A stretch of DNA of 64,000 nt, taken from contig JAIVFJ010000166.1 of NCBI GenBank assembly GCA_025765615.1, positions 1 to 64,000 on the forward strand, in the 5' to 3' direction. Below, in pieces: positions 1-8,830 of the stretch (the stretch's first letter is position 1; every line of letters begins with the position of its first letter). The DNA is from Zopfochytrium polystomum. Its lineage: Eukaryota; Chytridiomycota; Chytridiomycetes; Chytridiales; Chytridiaceae. The notes below the pieces were generated by a model. The model did not search any database, had not been told where the DNA came from, and saw nothing but the letters and a program-made list of their open reading frames with translations. A program made the translations under genes and the position numbers.

Positions 1-644
1 GTTTCACCCCCACCATCCAAGACACACCTTTCACTGCTTCCTGACAGTGTGTGGGCACATGCTATTTCCAAGGACCCCAAGCCTCACAAGATTCAAATCA
101 GCAAGAAGAGGAAAAACTTGAGATACTCAAGACAAGGCATGTTGCAGCAACAGCTGGACACCCAGGAGAGCACAAGACATATGAGCTTGCTTCCAGAGAC
201 TTTTACTGGCCAGGCATGAGGAAGAACTTGCAGTCCAAAAGACCAAGTCCCAAGCTAGACAACCTCAAGTTGAGACCTTTCAAGATCTTGGAGCAAATCA
301 ATCCAGTCACCTTCAAGCTGGATCTCCCTGCATCCATGAAGATCCACCCAGTTTTCCATGTCAGCCTTTTGGAGAAGTTTGTGGCCAATTCCATTCCAGG
401 CAGAGTTGTTCCTCCTCCTCCTCCAGTTGAGGTAGAAGGTGAAGAGGAATTTGAGGTTGAACAAATCTTGGATGCCAAGTGGTTTGGAAGGACACTCAAG
501 TTCCTTGTTAAGTGGAAAGGTTACTCAGATGCTGACAACACCTGGGAACCTGAGTCAAACCTCACTCACTGCCAAGACCTTCTGCTCAAGTTCAAGACCA
601 GGTACCCCACCAAGTTGCAGAAGAGGCCTAAAAGGGGGAGATGA
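1..644 (+). mobile_element. 3' end of Ty3/gypsy chromovirus internal region (deleted integrase, chromodomain)
   Basis: An open frame runs from before 100 to a TGA at 642-644 and encodes the end of a retrotransposon polyprotein. About residues 30-60 resemble the integrase zinc-binding segment (AGHPGEHKT, then FYWPGM). The frame then jumps straight to the region that normally follows the integrase core (KLDNLKLRPF, MKIHPVFHVSLLEKF), so the catalytic core is deleted. The C-terminus is a chromodomain (VEQILDAKW, FLVKWKGYSDADNTWEPESNL). Chromodomains of this type are known to steer integration to marked chromatin. The purine run at 629-641 just before the LTR is the expected polypurine tract. The element is non-autonomous as it stands. 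The ORF has no ATG at its left end; the coding part continues out of the window. Confidence 0.85.
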
Positions 645-997
645 TGTTATGAATCACCCTCTGGAAACCTCTGGAACCTTCTAGAACATTCCTTCATGGA
701 ACCTTCTGGAACCTTCTGGAACCTTCTAGAACATTCCTTCATGGAACCTTGTGGAACCTTCTGGAACCTTCTTTGCTTTCCTGACTTGTCTTGTTGTCAT
801 TGGTATCATTGGTATCATTGTATTACTAATTGCTCTTTCTGGAACTTTCTTTGAGTCTTGACAAGGAAGACTCTCAAAAGGTATAAAAGGGGGATGGGGG
901 ACCTGTCCCATCCCTCAAGTGAATTATTGTTTCCAATACAATCATCACTCCTCTCAGTTCCTTGTCTGCCTTGTCCTGTCCTGCCCTGTTCCTGACA
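645..997 (+). mobile_element. 3' LTR of the chromovirus (family A, longest copy)
   Basis: The block starts TGTTATGAATCACCC and ends GTTCCTGACA, directly abutting the polypurine tract, so it is the 3' LTR of the preceding element. It has a TATA box (TATAAAAG, 882-889) and a U3 region of repeated GGAACCTTC units. Four further family copies lie at 5229, 6093, 57689 and, inverted, at 54962. This copy is about 40 bp longer because one U3 block is duplicated. The 5' LTR is outside the window, so the target duplication cannot be checked. Confidence 0.9.
672..771 (+). promoter_or_regulatory. Array of heat-shock elements in LTR U3
   Basis: The sequence is an almost unbroken alternation of GAA and TTC separated by two bases, the definition of the heat-shock element bound by HSF trimers (nGAAn/nTTCn). 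A perfect four-unit site is GAACCTTCTAGAACATTC (674-691). A perfect eight-unit run follows at about 699-735, then more units to 770. It lies 110-210 bp upstream of the LTR TATA box. The other family copies keep one four-unit site plus a second four-unit site. Function is inferred. Confidence 0.7.
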
Positions 998-1602
998 TCC
1001 AGCATTAAGGCTATTGAGTTAGGGCAATTTTTGGAAAGATATTGTGGAGTGTTGATATTACAGCTCTAGCCCAAAAACTTTGGTTTATTAAGTTTTTAGC
1101 ACGTTTTGTCAAAGCTCTTTTGGTGTGCAAATAGCCTTCAACTAATCTGAAAACAGAGCGAGGCATTACAAAACAAGAAAGAAAAAGAGCTGGAAGAAAG
1201 TGAAATCTGCTCAGGAGTCAGAACAACAAAAAATCAGAAACAACATGCACTTCATTTTGTGGTGAAAGCAAGATGACGCTACTGCTGTGAGAGGTATCCA
1301 AGTTGCACAAAAATAAACAGTGGAATAAATGGTGGGAAAGCTGCGGTCCTACTGGGTGAAGCAATCAAATCCAGCAGTGAGCCTGAAAGCTTTGGGTGAC
1401 CAAGTGAAAATGAAAGGAAAATCATGACTGTAGACTGACAGCCAAATACCCACATGCAAGCTTCCTTTTTTGTTTCAGCAGGTCTGCTGTCTCTTGTCCA
1501 GTCCACCAACAGTTGATTTTTACTTGTTTTTCAGGTGGTCCCCAAGAGCTTTCAAGCTGGCACTGTAAAGCATTTCAAAGAGGGATCAGGAGGTCCTAAA
1601 GC
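998..1602. other. Unassigned sequence between LTR and tRNA-like genes
   Basis: No coding frame with a recognisable domain, no clear repeat boundary and no RNA structure was seen here. Confidence 0.5.
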
Positions 1603-1689
1603 GCTACCGGGTGGACTTGAACCACCAACCTTGCGGTTTGCTGTACATGTCTAACAGCCGCACGCGCTAACCAGTTGCGCCACGGCAGC
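1603..1689 (-). tRNA. tRNA-Asn(GTT) with a 14-nt intron
   Basis: On the minus strand the 7-bp acceptor stem GCTGCCG/CGGTAGC closes (one G-T pair), the D stem GCGC/GCGC flanks AACTGGTTA, and the T arm is GGTGG-TTCAAGT-CCACC. The anticodon stem TGCGG/CCGCA encloses 21 nt, which is a normal 7-nt loop (CTGTTA...A, anticodon GTT) plus a 14-nt intron after position 37, the standard nuclear intron site. All stem lengths are canonical (87 nt in total). No TTTT terminator is seen within about 30 nt downstream, so it may instead be the head of a tRNA-derived repeat. Confidence 0.8.
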
Positions 1690-2001
1690 CTGTGCTCACA
1701 GTACCGTGCTTGTGACACTAGACAACATTTTTACACTTTAACCACGTCTCTCCTTTTGTCTGTCTTCAATCTCACTCTCTCTCTCTCTCTCTTCTCATGC
1801 ACTCTGTCCCCCTCACACACACACACACTGGGGAACTTGGTCCTAGGTGTGTGATCATTTTATTCTTGCTCAGAGCCAGCAAGTAGTCAAAGTACAGCAA
1901 AATGCTAGCATGGCCTGTGGCTCTCACTTTCACACCTTTTGGGCGTCAACCTGCTGACATTGAAATGCTTCCCCTGGGAGTACAGGGGCCAGGAGAGAGG
2001 A

Positions 2002-2072
2002 GGACCCAGCCGGGGTTGATCCGGCGACCTGTCGATCTGCAGTCGACCGCTCTACCACTGAGCTATAAGTCC
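2002..2072 (-). tRNA. tRNA-Cys(GCA), possibly a pseudogene
   Basis: On the minus strand a complete cloverleaf forms: acceptor GGACTTA/TGGGTCC (two G-T pairs), D arm GCTC-AGTGGTA-GAGC, anticodon arm GTCGA-CTGCAGA-TCGAC with anticodon GCA, and T arm GCCGG-ATCAACC-CCGGC. The T loop begins with A where T54 is nearly invariant, which also damages the internal B-box promoter. The first T4 on the coding side lies about 100 nt downstream, so termination looks abnormal. Either a slightly mutated gene or a tRNA-derived repeat. Confidence 0.7.
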
Positions 2073-2793
2073 CTGTGCTGTGCCACACAATACAAGAATT
2101 CTTGTCACCCCTTACTGTTGGTTTTTTTTTTATTTTTTCTTTTATTTTTAGGGAAATGGAGCTTTGCTTGCTGGTGATGTTTGAGTTACCCCTCTTTGCA
2201 AGCTCCTCCTCAGGCCTTATGTGTTGTGTGTCAAATTCTCCCTTGCTAGTGTGTTCCCACCAATTGGGCAGGATTAGGATGAGACAGCAGCGCTACACAG
2301 GACCAGTTCATTCAGTCCCACACACAGCAGTTGTGCTTTGCTCATTTTCATCTGCTTCCCCACCACCACAAATCAGAAATTACAGAGATAGAAAGAGAGA
2401 GACAAAGGGAAGAAGGGAGAGAGAAAGGATGAAAGTGGGTGGCTCACCCATCCCTCATCTCTCCCACTTTAGAGAGTGATAAGGCTTAACACTGCTCAAA
2501 TCAAATCCAAACAAGGTCTGATTTTGGTCTGATTCAAAACATTGAATCAAATCAAATCTGATGGTTTTTTGCTGAATAAGCTGTTTCTATTTGATTCAAA
2601 ATGCTTCTCTGGTAATTTCTGTTCCATTTGGCGCAATTTGGCCAATCAAATGTCAGGTGTATTGCAAATATTCGTGATTTGTGGTTAAAAACTTACAGCG
2701 CTGTGCTGAAAACCTTTTGTTTTCTCACCACCACAAATGCACTTTATTTTCAATACAAAAGAAGAAAACATAAAAAATTATATTTTTTCTTTA
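2073..2793. other. Unassigned sequence left of Harbinger element
   Basis: A (GA)-rich stretch lies at about 2388-2440. No gene is recognised. It ends in TTA (2791-2793), the likely target duplication of the following transposon. Confidence 0.4.
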
Positions 2794-3081
2794 GGGCCTG
2801 TTTGGCGCCACAGCTGAATTTTGTGAAAGTCAAATTTGCTGCAACTCATGTCATCACTGTTTCTCCCAACTTGTCCGCTTGTTGCGCACCAACTTTTGCA
2901 ACAACAAAGGACTCCCACAAATTGTCTGAAATACAGATCAATTGGTCGTTCGGCTCCACAAGCCACCAAATTTGTCGCCACCTCCCACCAACTTCTGTGG
3001 CAAGCTACCACACCACCTTTCGGCGGACTGCAAAGGTTGATCCACATCAGGAGTCAGACCAAGGCAGGTCAGGAATACGAG

Positions 3082-4486
3082 ATGTCCGATGATGACGATC
3101 CAATCACGAAATGGATGATGGAGAGTGCTACTGCGAGCACGAAATGGATGATGGAGGCTGCAACAGCAAAGACAATGAGCTGATTGTTGCAGCTGCAGCA
3201 ACCATCTCAATCATCGATTCAGTGTCAGCATTCTGGAACTGAGCGATTGAAACACTGATTGCGAAAATGCCAATGAGGACAACGAGATCTGGGGAAGATT
3301 ATTTTGGCTTCCACGAACCCAAGGCTTTCGCTTGAGCTGTTCCGCATGCCGCAACTGACATTCACTCTCCTATGCCGCATGCTTGAGAATACTTGTAACC
3401 TCGCCCCGTCTCACGAAGCATCCATAGAGGAGCATGTGTTTATTTTCCTGTTCATTGTCGGTGGTGGCAAGTCTAGTTGAGACGCACAAGAGGTGTTCCT
3501 AAGTTCTGGGGAATCAATCAGCCACTACTTCCACGCTGTCCTCTCGGCGCTGGACAGACTTTCGGAATCAGATCAAGTCGTTCATCTGCTATCAGCAAAG
3601 ACTGAGTTTCCGAAGGAAAAAAAAAAGGACAAGAGGTTTTTCCATACTTCGCCAACTGCATTGGTGCCATTGACGGGACACATATTCCTGCCCATTTACC
3701 AAGCGCTTCTCACGGTCCGTTTCGCAATCACAAGAGCTTCCTCAGTCAAAATGTTCTTCTATCGTGTACCTTGGATAACTGCATGTTTCAAACTGTACTT
3801 CCTGGCTGGGAAGGCAGTGCTGCAGACTCTACCGTTTTTGCAAGCGCTTGTGACCATGAAGTGCTACCGCTGATTGACGGAAAGTTCTATCTTGCTGATG
3901 CTGGATACGCCCTTTCGAAGCACGTTCTTGTTCCCTACCAGAGCACCTGAAGGAATGGGCTTCAGCTGACGCAGCCTGAGTGGTTTGGAGTGTTCAACCC
4001 CATTGTGCGGTCACCTCTAATGCCATACCTCATAGCAGGCGAAACTCTCCAAAAGAGTAGTTCAATCTGAGGCACTCCCAGCTTCGTAACGCAATTGAGC
4101 AAACTATTGGTATTCTGAAAGGACTCTTCCAAATTTTGCTCCAAATGCCTCTGTACGACTTCGCCACCCTGCGAGTTCCTCTCGTTCAGCCGCTGTGTGC
4201 TCTCCACAATTTCATCAGGATCAACAACAGTGGAGAGGACAATGAAGAGGTGTGGCCAACTGCCTTTCACGAACACAAAGCATCTCAGAAACAAGGACAA
4301 AGGCAGCAACAAGTGAAGAAGAAACTCAAAGAGGTTCAAGCTCCGACCCAGGGTTTCCACGCAAGCTATCAAGAGGCCGTGACATTTCGGGACAACTTGG
4401 CGAAGAAAATGTGGAATGATTACTCAAAGCAGAAACGAAGCCACATGCGCATCGACCAGTGGGAGCTTGCTGTGCGCGGTGAATAA
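3082..4486 (+). pseudogene. PIF/Harbinger (HARBI1-like, DDE_Tnp_4) transposase relic
   Basis: The fragments lie in order but in different frames. From the ATG at 3082 comes an acidic N-terminus. About 3320-3600 encodes an RMPQL...IEEHVFIFLFIVG segment and a GESISHYFHAVLSAL segment, matching the N-terminal region of Harbinger transposases. About 3650-3950 encodes the IDGTHIPAH-type first catalytic motif, the LPGWEGSAADS motif with the second aspartate, and the LADAGYALSKH motif. 4080-4220 encodes the last motif (IEQTIGILKG) and the CALHNFIR box, followed by a Gln/Lys-rich tail. Several frameshifts and in-frame stops separate these, so it is a pseudogene. Confidence 0.75.
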
Positions 4487-4614
4487 GGGAATGGAAAACT
4501 TTGAAATAAAGAAACAATGAAGACGTTTCAAGAAAAACTCTCTTTTTAGATCTGCTTTTCAACCTCCATGCGCAGCCATTCCAGTCGCACAGAGGAGTGA
4601 ATGTTGTTGAACAG

Positions 4615-5211
4615 TCACGCCTTCACTCCATTTTCCATCAGGAGGATAGTCCCAGGGAGAAGTAGCGACTGATAGACTTCAGGCTCGCTGTCAGCCAGCC
4701 TGTTGAGGGCAGCTACTGCCTTCACGCTTTTGTCTGCATCCTACAGTGCCAGAGTCGGGGCTCTTGCCTGGCGCCTCGACTTTAGCCCACTGACCAGCGA
4801 CGCAACACCATCCTTGATTCCGTCACTCAGTGCATGGCTTTCCCGAACAACAGCAGATTGCTCACATCCAGACCTCTCCACCTTGGGAATCCTGTTTCCA
4901 GAGTCTGCTTCATTGTCAGAGTCGGCGGACAAGGTGTCATGCTCCAATTCTCTCCCATCCTTTGGCCGGACTGCGTCAGATGTACTGGTTGAGGGAGTAT
5001 TCCTCCAGCCCCAGGAGGAGGTGAATAAGCTGCTTAACAGCCCTCTTGTGGAGTTTTTTCTACGCAGTGCAAACTTTGAAACACGCAAAAATCGGCAGAT
5101 TACAGTGTCAAAACGCCGCTGCAGCAGCAGTTTATGGGCAGAAAACAGCATCCCAACAGGCTCTGCCTCTGAAGTCTGCTCTGTGAAGTGAAAAGCAGAG
5201 TAAGTATTCAT
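4615..5211 (-). pseudogene. Second protein of the Harbinger element (fragment)
   Basis: A minus-strand frame reads through to an in-frame TAG at 4741-4743 and continues in the same frame to a TGA at 4615-4617. The last part (SVKAVAALNRLADSEPEVYQ) resembles the C-terminal region of the accessory Myb/SANT-type DNA-binding proteins of Harbinger elements, and the convergent position fits. The N-terminal DNA-binding domain is not recognisable. The assignment rests mainly on context. Confidence 0.45.
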
Positions 5212-5228
5212 TCAGAGTAATTTGTGGT

Positions 5229-5541
5229 TGTTATGAATCACCCTCTGGAAACCTCTGGAACCTTCTAGAACATTCCTTCATGGAACCTTGTGGAACCTTC
5301 TGGAACCTTCTTTGCTTTCCTGACTTGTTTGGTGTCAATGGTACCATTGGTATCATTGTATTACTAATTGCTCATTCTGGAACTTTCATTTTGAGTCTTG
5401 ACAAGGAAGACTCTCAAAAGGTATAAAAGGGGGATGGGGACCTGTCCCATCCCTCAAGTGAATTATTGTCTCCAATACAATCATCACTCCTCTCAGTTCC
5501 TTCTCTGCCTTGCCTTGCCTTGTCCTGCCATGTTCCTGACA
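5229..5541 (+). mobile_element. Solo LTR, family A, with 5-bp target duplication
   Basis: A full-length copy of the LTR at 645-997 without the U3 duplication (313 bp), TGTTATG to CTGACA, with TATA at about 5421. It is flanked by an identical GTGGT at 5224-5228 and 5542-5546, so this is a genuine insertion reduced to a solo LTR by LTR-LTR recombination. It lies just beyond the Harbinger relic and may have inserted into its right end. Confidence 0.9.
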
Positions 5542-5611
5542 GTGGTCAAGCTGCAGAATACCTGGGGTCCACAATTGGACTCTACATTGCCTAAACTTGC
5601 AAGCAGACTGG

Positions 5612-6100
5612 ATGGTGAAAAAGTGGGCTGTAGGGCAGCATGTGAAGGCCATTGCACAGAGAAGAGACTACGAGTCACAACAAGCCTCCTTTGCTAAGTC
5701 CATCCTAGCATCAGTGCCTGCAGAAATAAGCAGGAGAGCAAACTCCAGCATCGGTTTAAGAAGGCGGATATCTCAATTAGAGAGGTATATTCATCTGGCA
5801 CATGCTGAGAGAGGATTTGAAATACCAAAGGCATCTAATGGAAAAACCTACTTGGATCAAACGTCTGAAAAGGAGATCTCTTCATGGATTGACCCAGCTC
5901 AAAAGTCCGTCCCAAGTAACAAGCAGATTAACAAGCAGACAAAATCTATGCAATATAGTCCATACTTGATGCCAATTCCAACACCTCAAAGCATTAGCAA
6001 AGCACGAGGAAAAGCTGCTGAATTGACTGCAATTCCAGTAACGAGAAGCATGCTGGGAACGATTCCCGCAGTTTGCGCCTCTGCATCTCACCTGTTCTGA
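5612..6100 (+). CDS. Hypothetical ORF between two solo LTRs
   Basis: An ATG at 5612 opens a frame of about 160 codons (begins MVKKWAVGQH) that stops only inside the start of the next LTR at 6098-6100. The product is basic and rich in Lys, Ser and Gln, with no recognised domain. It occupies exactly the gap between two independently inserted LTRs, so it is most likely a fragment of an older mobile element or gene cut by the second insertion. Coding status is uncertain. Confidence 0.25.
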   Translation: MVKKWAVGQHVKAIAQRRDYESQQASFAKSILASVPAEISRRANSSIGLRRRISQLERYIHLAHAERGFEIPKASNGKTYLDQTSEKEISSWIDPAQKSVPSNKQINKQTKSMQYSPYLMPIPTPQSISKARGKAAELTAIPVTRSMLGTIPAVCASASHLF

Positions 6101-6400
6101 ATCACCCTCTGGAAACCTCTGGAACCTTCTAGAACATTCCTTCATGGAACCTTGTGGAACCTTCTGGAACCTTCTTTGCTTTCCTGACTTGTCTTGTTGT
6201 CATTGGTATCATTGGTATCATTGTATTACTAATTGCTCTTTCTGGAACTTTCTTTGAGTCTTGACAAGGAACACTCTCAAAAGGTATAAAAGGGGATGGG
6301 GGACCTTGTCCCATCCCTCAAGTGAATTATTGTTTCCAATACAATCATCACTCCTCTCAGTTCCTTGTCTGCCTTGTCCTGTCCTGCCCTGTTCCTGACA
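6093..6400 (+). mobile_element. Solo LTR, family A, with 5-bp target duplication
   Basis: A 308-bp copy starting TGTTCTGAATC (one change from the family consensus) and ending GTTCCTGACA. It is flanked by TCACC on both sides (6088-6092 and 6401-6405), so it is an independent insertion. TATA box and heat-shock-like GAACCTTCTAGAACATTCC are retained. Confidence 0.9.
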
Positions 6401-6405
6401 TCACC

Positions 6406-7169
6406 CTCAGCCACCAACACCCTCGCGGGGTCGACGACGCCACCGCCGTTGCCTCTGCGGTGGGTGAGTGCCTGTGATCCTCACTCCAACACAGAGCCAG
6501 CGGTGTCACACAGTCGGTGGTGGGGCCAGCTGCTTTCCCCACCCGTGGCCCCTTAAGAGGAGCCCCCAAAGGGACCATGTACTCACTGGGGTGTGTACCA
6601 CCTCTCACTACCCTCACCTCTGTGAGCCAGGTGGATTTGAAGGGACTCTGTATTGGTGCCAAAGGACAGAAATCAGATTGAAGAAAAAAAGGAAAAAGAG
6701 AAATGGCCCAAAAACAGAGAGAGAGAAAATTGACAAGTCAACCCCCCTGGCTTGGAGCATCCACCACAAATGCTCCAAGTCCCCCCAACCCTATGCGTGT
6801 ATGTACAAGTGCTGAAAATAAATAATAAATTAGGTGGGCTTGGGGTACAGACTGCAGGCACCCCATCCCAAGGCAGTCAGGCAGTCTCTGTTAGTCACCG
6901 AAAAAGAAAATATGTTGAGAAACCCCCAACGGAAACTGTTAAGACAAAAGTAGTAAAAGCAGGCCCAATAATAAAGACGGGTAAGCTGCAAGTACACTTT
7001 GATAACGCCTTGGAAACTAAAGAACTGGGAATAATAATACGGTCCCAATCCTTGCAGTTTTATGACAGGTACACTTGTTTTTGTGAATAAAATCCCTAGA
7101 CTTTATATCTGAGACCTCAGTGTAGTCTCACATTAGTGAAGAAATATTTTTGATACAACCTTTTATCTA
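6406..7169. other. Transition into AT-rich island
   Basis: About 6406-6660 is GC-rich with no recognised gene. From about 6670 the base composition drops sharply to AT-rich. A frame at 6752-7090 (ending YDRYTCFCE) may be a decayed part of the viral-type element that follows; no domain is recognised. Confidence 0.4.
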
Positions 7170-8052
7170 GACGTGACCACAGAAAACTTGGACAAAGTAT
7201 TGAAAGACCAATTTAGTGATGAAGTGATTGAATTCATACGTTATGATTGGAAGGATGTTTGGAATAAGAGATTAATGGGATGTAATGTTATGTTTATTTG
7301 GAGAAAGTGGTTGTGGAAAAAGTGTGATAATCAATGTCATAAGAGAGTTTTTTTGGCAACATAAATGAGACATTTGAATCCAAATTCGGTTTAGGTTATC
7401 TTATGGATAAAGATATAGTGCTTAGTGATGATTTACCAAAAAACATACACAAATTTGTGCCACAATAAACGTTTCAATCAATGATATCAGGAAGGTGGTT
7501 GTGCTATTAAAAACGGGGCTGCTGTAAATTTCAATAAATGGACTGTTCCAATGATGTTTGCAAGCAATTACATGAAAAGTTATAATGACATGGGACAAAT
7601 TAGTCGCAGAATCATAGTTGCACATTTTGAACATAAAGTACGAAACTCAGACTCAAGATTATTCAATGTAATTAAAAATAAAGAGCTTGGAATTATTACA
7701 AATCCACTGTGCTCTACAAAAGGTGGAGAGAAAACATAAATGATGGGAAAAACTTCCTGTATACTTTTTAGAAAATAAGAAGAGCTCATTGGTGAAAGAA
7801 ATCCTTTCTATTCATGGTTGGTTGCTTACTTCAAAATAATAGAAGGAACCAATTTGGGCTTCAAACAAGGACAAAGGCAGGTCAAAATCTTAAAGGAAGT
7901 GTGAAAGCTGCAAATAATCAATGTGATAATACCAAAAATTAATATGCAAATCATGTAGAAAAGACCATAAAAGCGTTTGTTGTGATGACTATGATAGAAA
8001 AAATCACACATCAGAAGATGCTGTTAGAAACATTGGTATGAGGAGCGAGTAA
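7170..8052 (+). pseudogene. Broken superfamily-3 (D5-like) helicase of viral or polinton-type origin
   Basis: Conserved blocks lie in order on the plus strand but in different frames. 7173-7290 encodes a lead-in segment. 7300-7323 encodes a Walker A motif (GESGCGKS). About 7400-7445 encodes an acidic Walker B-like stretch (DIVLSDDLPK). 7536-7690 encodes the sensor and arginine-finger region (MFASNYM, then ISRRIIVAHFEH and KELGII). 7936-8052 encodes a Cys/His-rich C-terminus (ICKSCRKDHKSVCC). This order is that of SF3 helicases of large DNA viruses, virophages and polinton-like elements. At least three frame changes and one stop show decay. The host class of the source cannot be told from this fragment. 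Confidence 0.6.
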
Positions 8053-8370
8053 TTTGTCTATATTCATCTATATTTGTCTATATTATGCGAATATGTTGTA
8101 TGATGAATATGACTTTAAAAGATTAAAAAATGAATATAAATTATCAACACAAAATTTGCTATATTGTATATACAGAATTTTAACTTATAAGCAGATATTA
8201 AAAACAACAATCAGTAAATTTTAATAGACAATTATTCCTAAAATTACAAAAAAGAATACAGAAATTTAGACAAAATAATGACTCGATAAAACATAATAAT
8301 AAAATTCATTTTGAAGTTTTATCGTTTAGTTTTGTCTATATTTCCAAAAATATAGACAAATATAGACAAT
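8053..8370. mobile_element. MITE-like element with TTGTCTATATT inverted ends
   Basis: The left end has the motif TTTGTCTATATT and a second TTTGTCTATATTA within 36 bp. The right end carries the same words inverted (AATATAGACAAATATAGACAA). The block is flanked by TAA at 8050-8052 and 8371-8373, which could be a 3-bp target duplication. It is about 318 bp, AT-rich and without an ORF. It lies immediately after the stop of the helicase relic. Confidence 0.55.
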
Positions 8371-8373
8371 TAA

Positions 8374-8830
8374 TACAAAAGCTGAATTGTTAAAGAACAA
8401 TAATCATACCATAAGAACTTTATTGTTATTTTTTTTTGAAGGTAAAGTGGTCACAAAGGGTAGGTGTCAGGAATGGGCGGAGCATATATGGAAGTTTGTT
8501 TAACGAGATCAATCCGAAACGAGAAAAATAGTATAATAATATATTTAAAAAATTTTCAATATATGTTTATAAGTTTGTGTGCTGTACATGAAAGATTTGA
8601 CGCCAAAATTTTCATACCAAAAAGCATACAGACATTTTTACCATGAGCAAGATGAAATAACAAAGGGGTTACAAGTATTATAAAGGGACAAGAAGCTGAA
8701 ATAGGTGATTGGAATAGGCGTTCAAAAAATTAAACTTAAATAATATGGAAGTCTGTTTTTTGATATGATATGCGTGTCAGGTATATTTCAAGCGTGAAAT
8801 GGGCGGGTGACATTCTGACAAGTTGTTCTT
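8374..8830. other. Rest of AT-rich island
   Basis: AT-rich, with short frames only. No domain recognised. The island ends near the 3' end of the F-box gene. Confidence 0.4.

Larger units (their letters stand above)
2794..5223. mobile_element. Decayed PIF/Harbinger DNA transposon
   Basis: The left end reads GGGCCTGTTTGG directly after TTA, fitting PIF/Harbinger terminal repeats and their 3-bp TWA duplications. Inside are the two genes typical of the superfamily, here convergent: a DDE transposase relic on the plus strand (3082-4486) and a second protein on the minus strand (4615-5211). A matching right terminal repeat was not found before the solo LTR at 5229, so the right limit is approximate. 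Many stops and frame changes show that it is inactive. Confidence 0.7.
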
